Positions 5,928 to 6,035 of a stretch of DNA of 6,035 bases are shown one piece after another. The stretch comes from Actinomycetes bacterium (GTDB lineage Bacteria; Actinomycetota; Acidimicrobiia; Acidimicrobiales; Palsa-688). The position numbers were made by a program, and so were the translations under genes. The stretch lies in the NCBI GenBank assembly GCA_021827285.1, contig JAKAWM010000193.1, positions 1 to 6,035 on the forward strand, read 5' to 3'. The notes below the pieces were generated by a model. That model had not been told where the DNA came from. It was given only the letters and a program-made list of their open reading frames with translations, and did not search any database. Every line of letters starts with the position of its first letter. Position 1 is the first letter of the stretch.

Positions 5928-6035
5928 ATGAGAGCTGTCGTCTACACTTCCCCGCTAACGCTCGAGGAAAGGGAGTGGCCCGACCCCGTGCCGCTCGAGG
6001 GCGAGGTCCTGGTGAGCGTCCGGGCTGTCGGGATA
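5928..6035 (+). CDS. Zinc-type medium-chain alcohol/polyol dehydrogenase, N-terminus only
   Basis: Only 36 codons are inside the window. They begin MRAVVYTSPLTLEEREWPDP and run on to GEVLVSVRAVGI, the standard opening of zinc-dependent medium-chain dehydrogenases (threonine, sorbitol or galactitol dehydrogenase-like). In these proteins the next residues normally carry the first catalytic zinc ligand, which here lies past the window edge. The gene starts 22 bases after the epimerase stop with its own good ribosome binding site and continues the operon. By context it may oxidise a sugar or polyol with NAD(P). Whether the zinc-binding residues are present cannot be seen. Confidence 0.82.
   Translation, partial: MRAVVYTSPLTLEEREWPDPVPLEGEVLVSVRAVGI

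Noticed and set aside
5902..5928. Eight-codon mini-gene (ATG at 5902, TGA at 5926) overlapping the epimerase stop and the dehydrogenase start
   Set aside because: It has no good ribosome binding site of its own and contains the one for the next gene. It is most likely a chance frame in the 22-base gap.

Overview
The window is a GC-rich bacterial sequence (about two thirds G+C by eye). It is almost fully coding on the + strand and carries six tightly packed genes. Starts are GTG, TTG and ATG, and several are preceded by good Shine-Dalgarno sequences. This suits an actinobacterium or another high-GC, possibly thermophilic, lineage. The repeated use of the ATA isoleucine codon argues against a typical Streptomyces-like genome. 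I cannot assign a taxon from the sequence alone.

Layout. Positions 1-806 hold the C-terminal two thirds of an M20-family metallohydrolase (amidohydrolase/deacylase type). Positions 828-2717 hold an intracellular glycoside hydrolase of family 20, GcnA-like. Positions 2721-3518 hold a classical NAD(P)-dependent short-chain dehydrogenase. Positions 3515-4693 hold a three-part GNAT acetyltransferase with an Eis-like architecture. Positions 4814-5905 hold an aldose 1-epimerase-superfamily protein. Positions 5928-6035 hold the first 36 codons of a medium-chain, zinc-type alcohol/polyol dehydrogenase that continues beyond the window. Gaps are 21, 3, -4, about 120 and 22 bases, so this reads as one operon with a single notable intergenic region at 4694-4813.

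Function (inference). A cytoplasmic exo-beta-N-acetylhexosaminidase sits with a sugar mutarotase, two sugar/polyol-type dehydrogenases, an M20 amidohydrolase and an acetyltransferase. This suggests uptake and oxidative breakdown of an N-acylated amino-sugar glycan or glycoside. No sugar kinase, transporter or regulator is visible, but the operon continues on both sides.

Most unusual signal. The region between the acetyltransferase and the epimerase is enclosed by a perfect 10-base inverted repeat (4667-4676 with 4770-4779) around smaller hairpins. A second, partly overlapping pairing option ends just before the epimerase ribosome binding site. This looks like a structured mRNA element and is the best candidate here for something undescribed. 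Other points worth checking are the apparent loss of the lid-domain histidine in the M20 protein, an Eis-like acetyltransferase inside a glycan operon, and a TTG start for the family 20 hydrolase.
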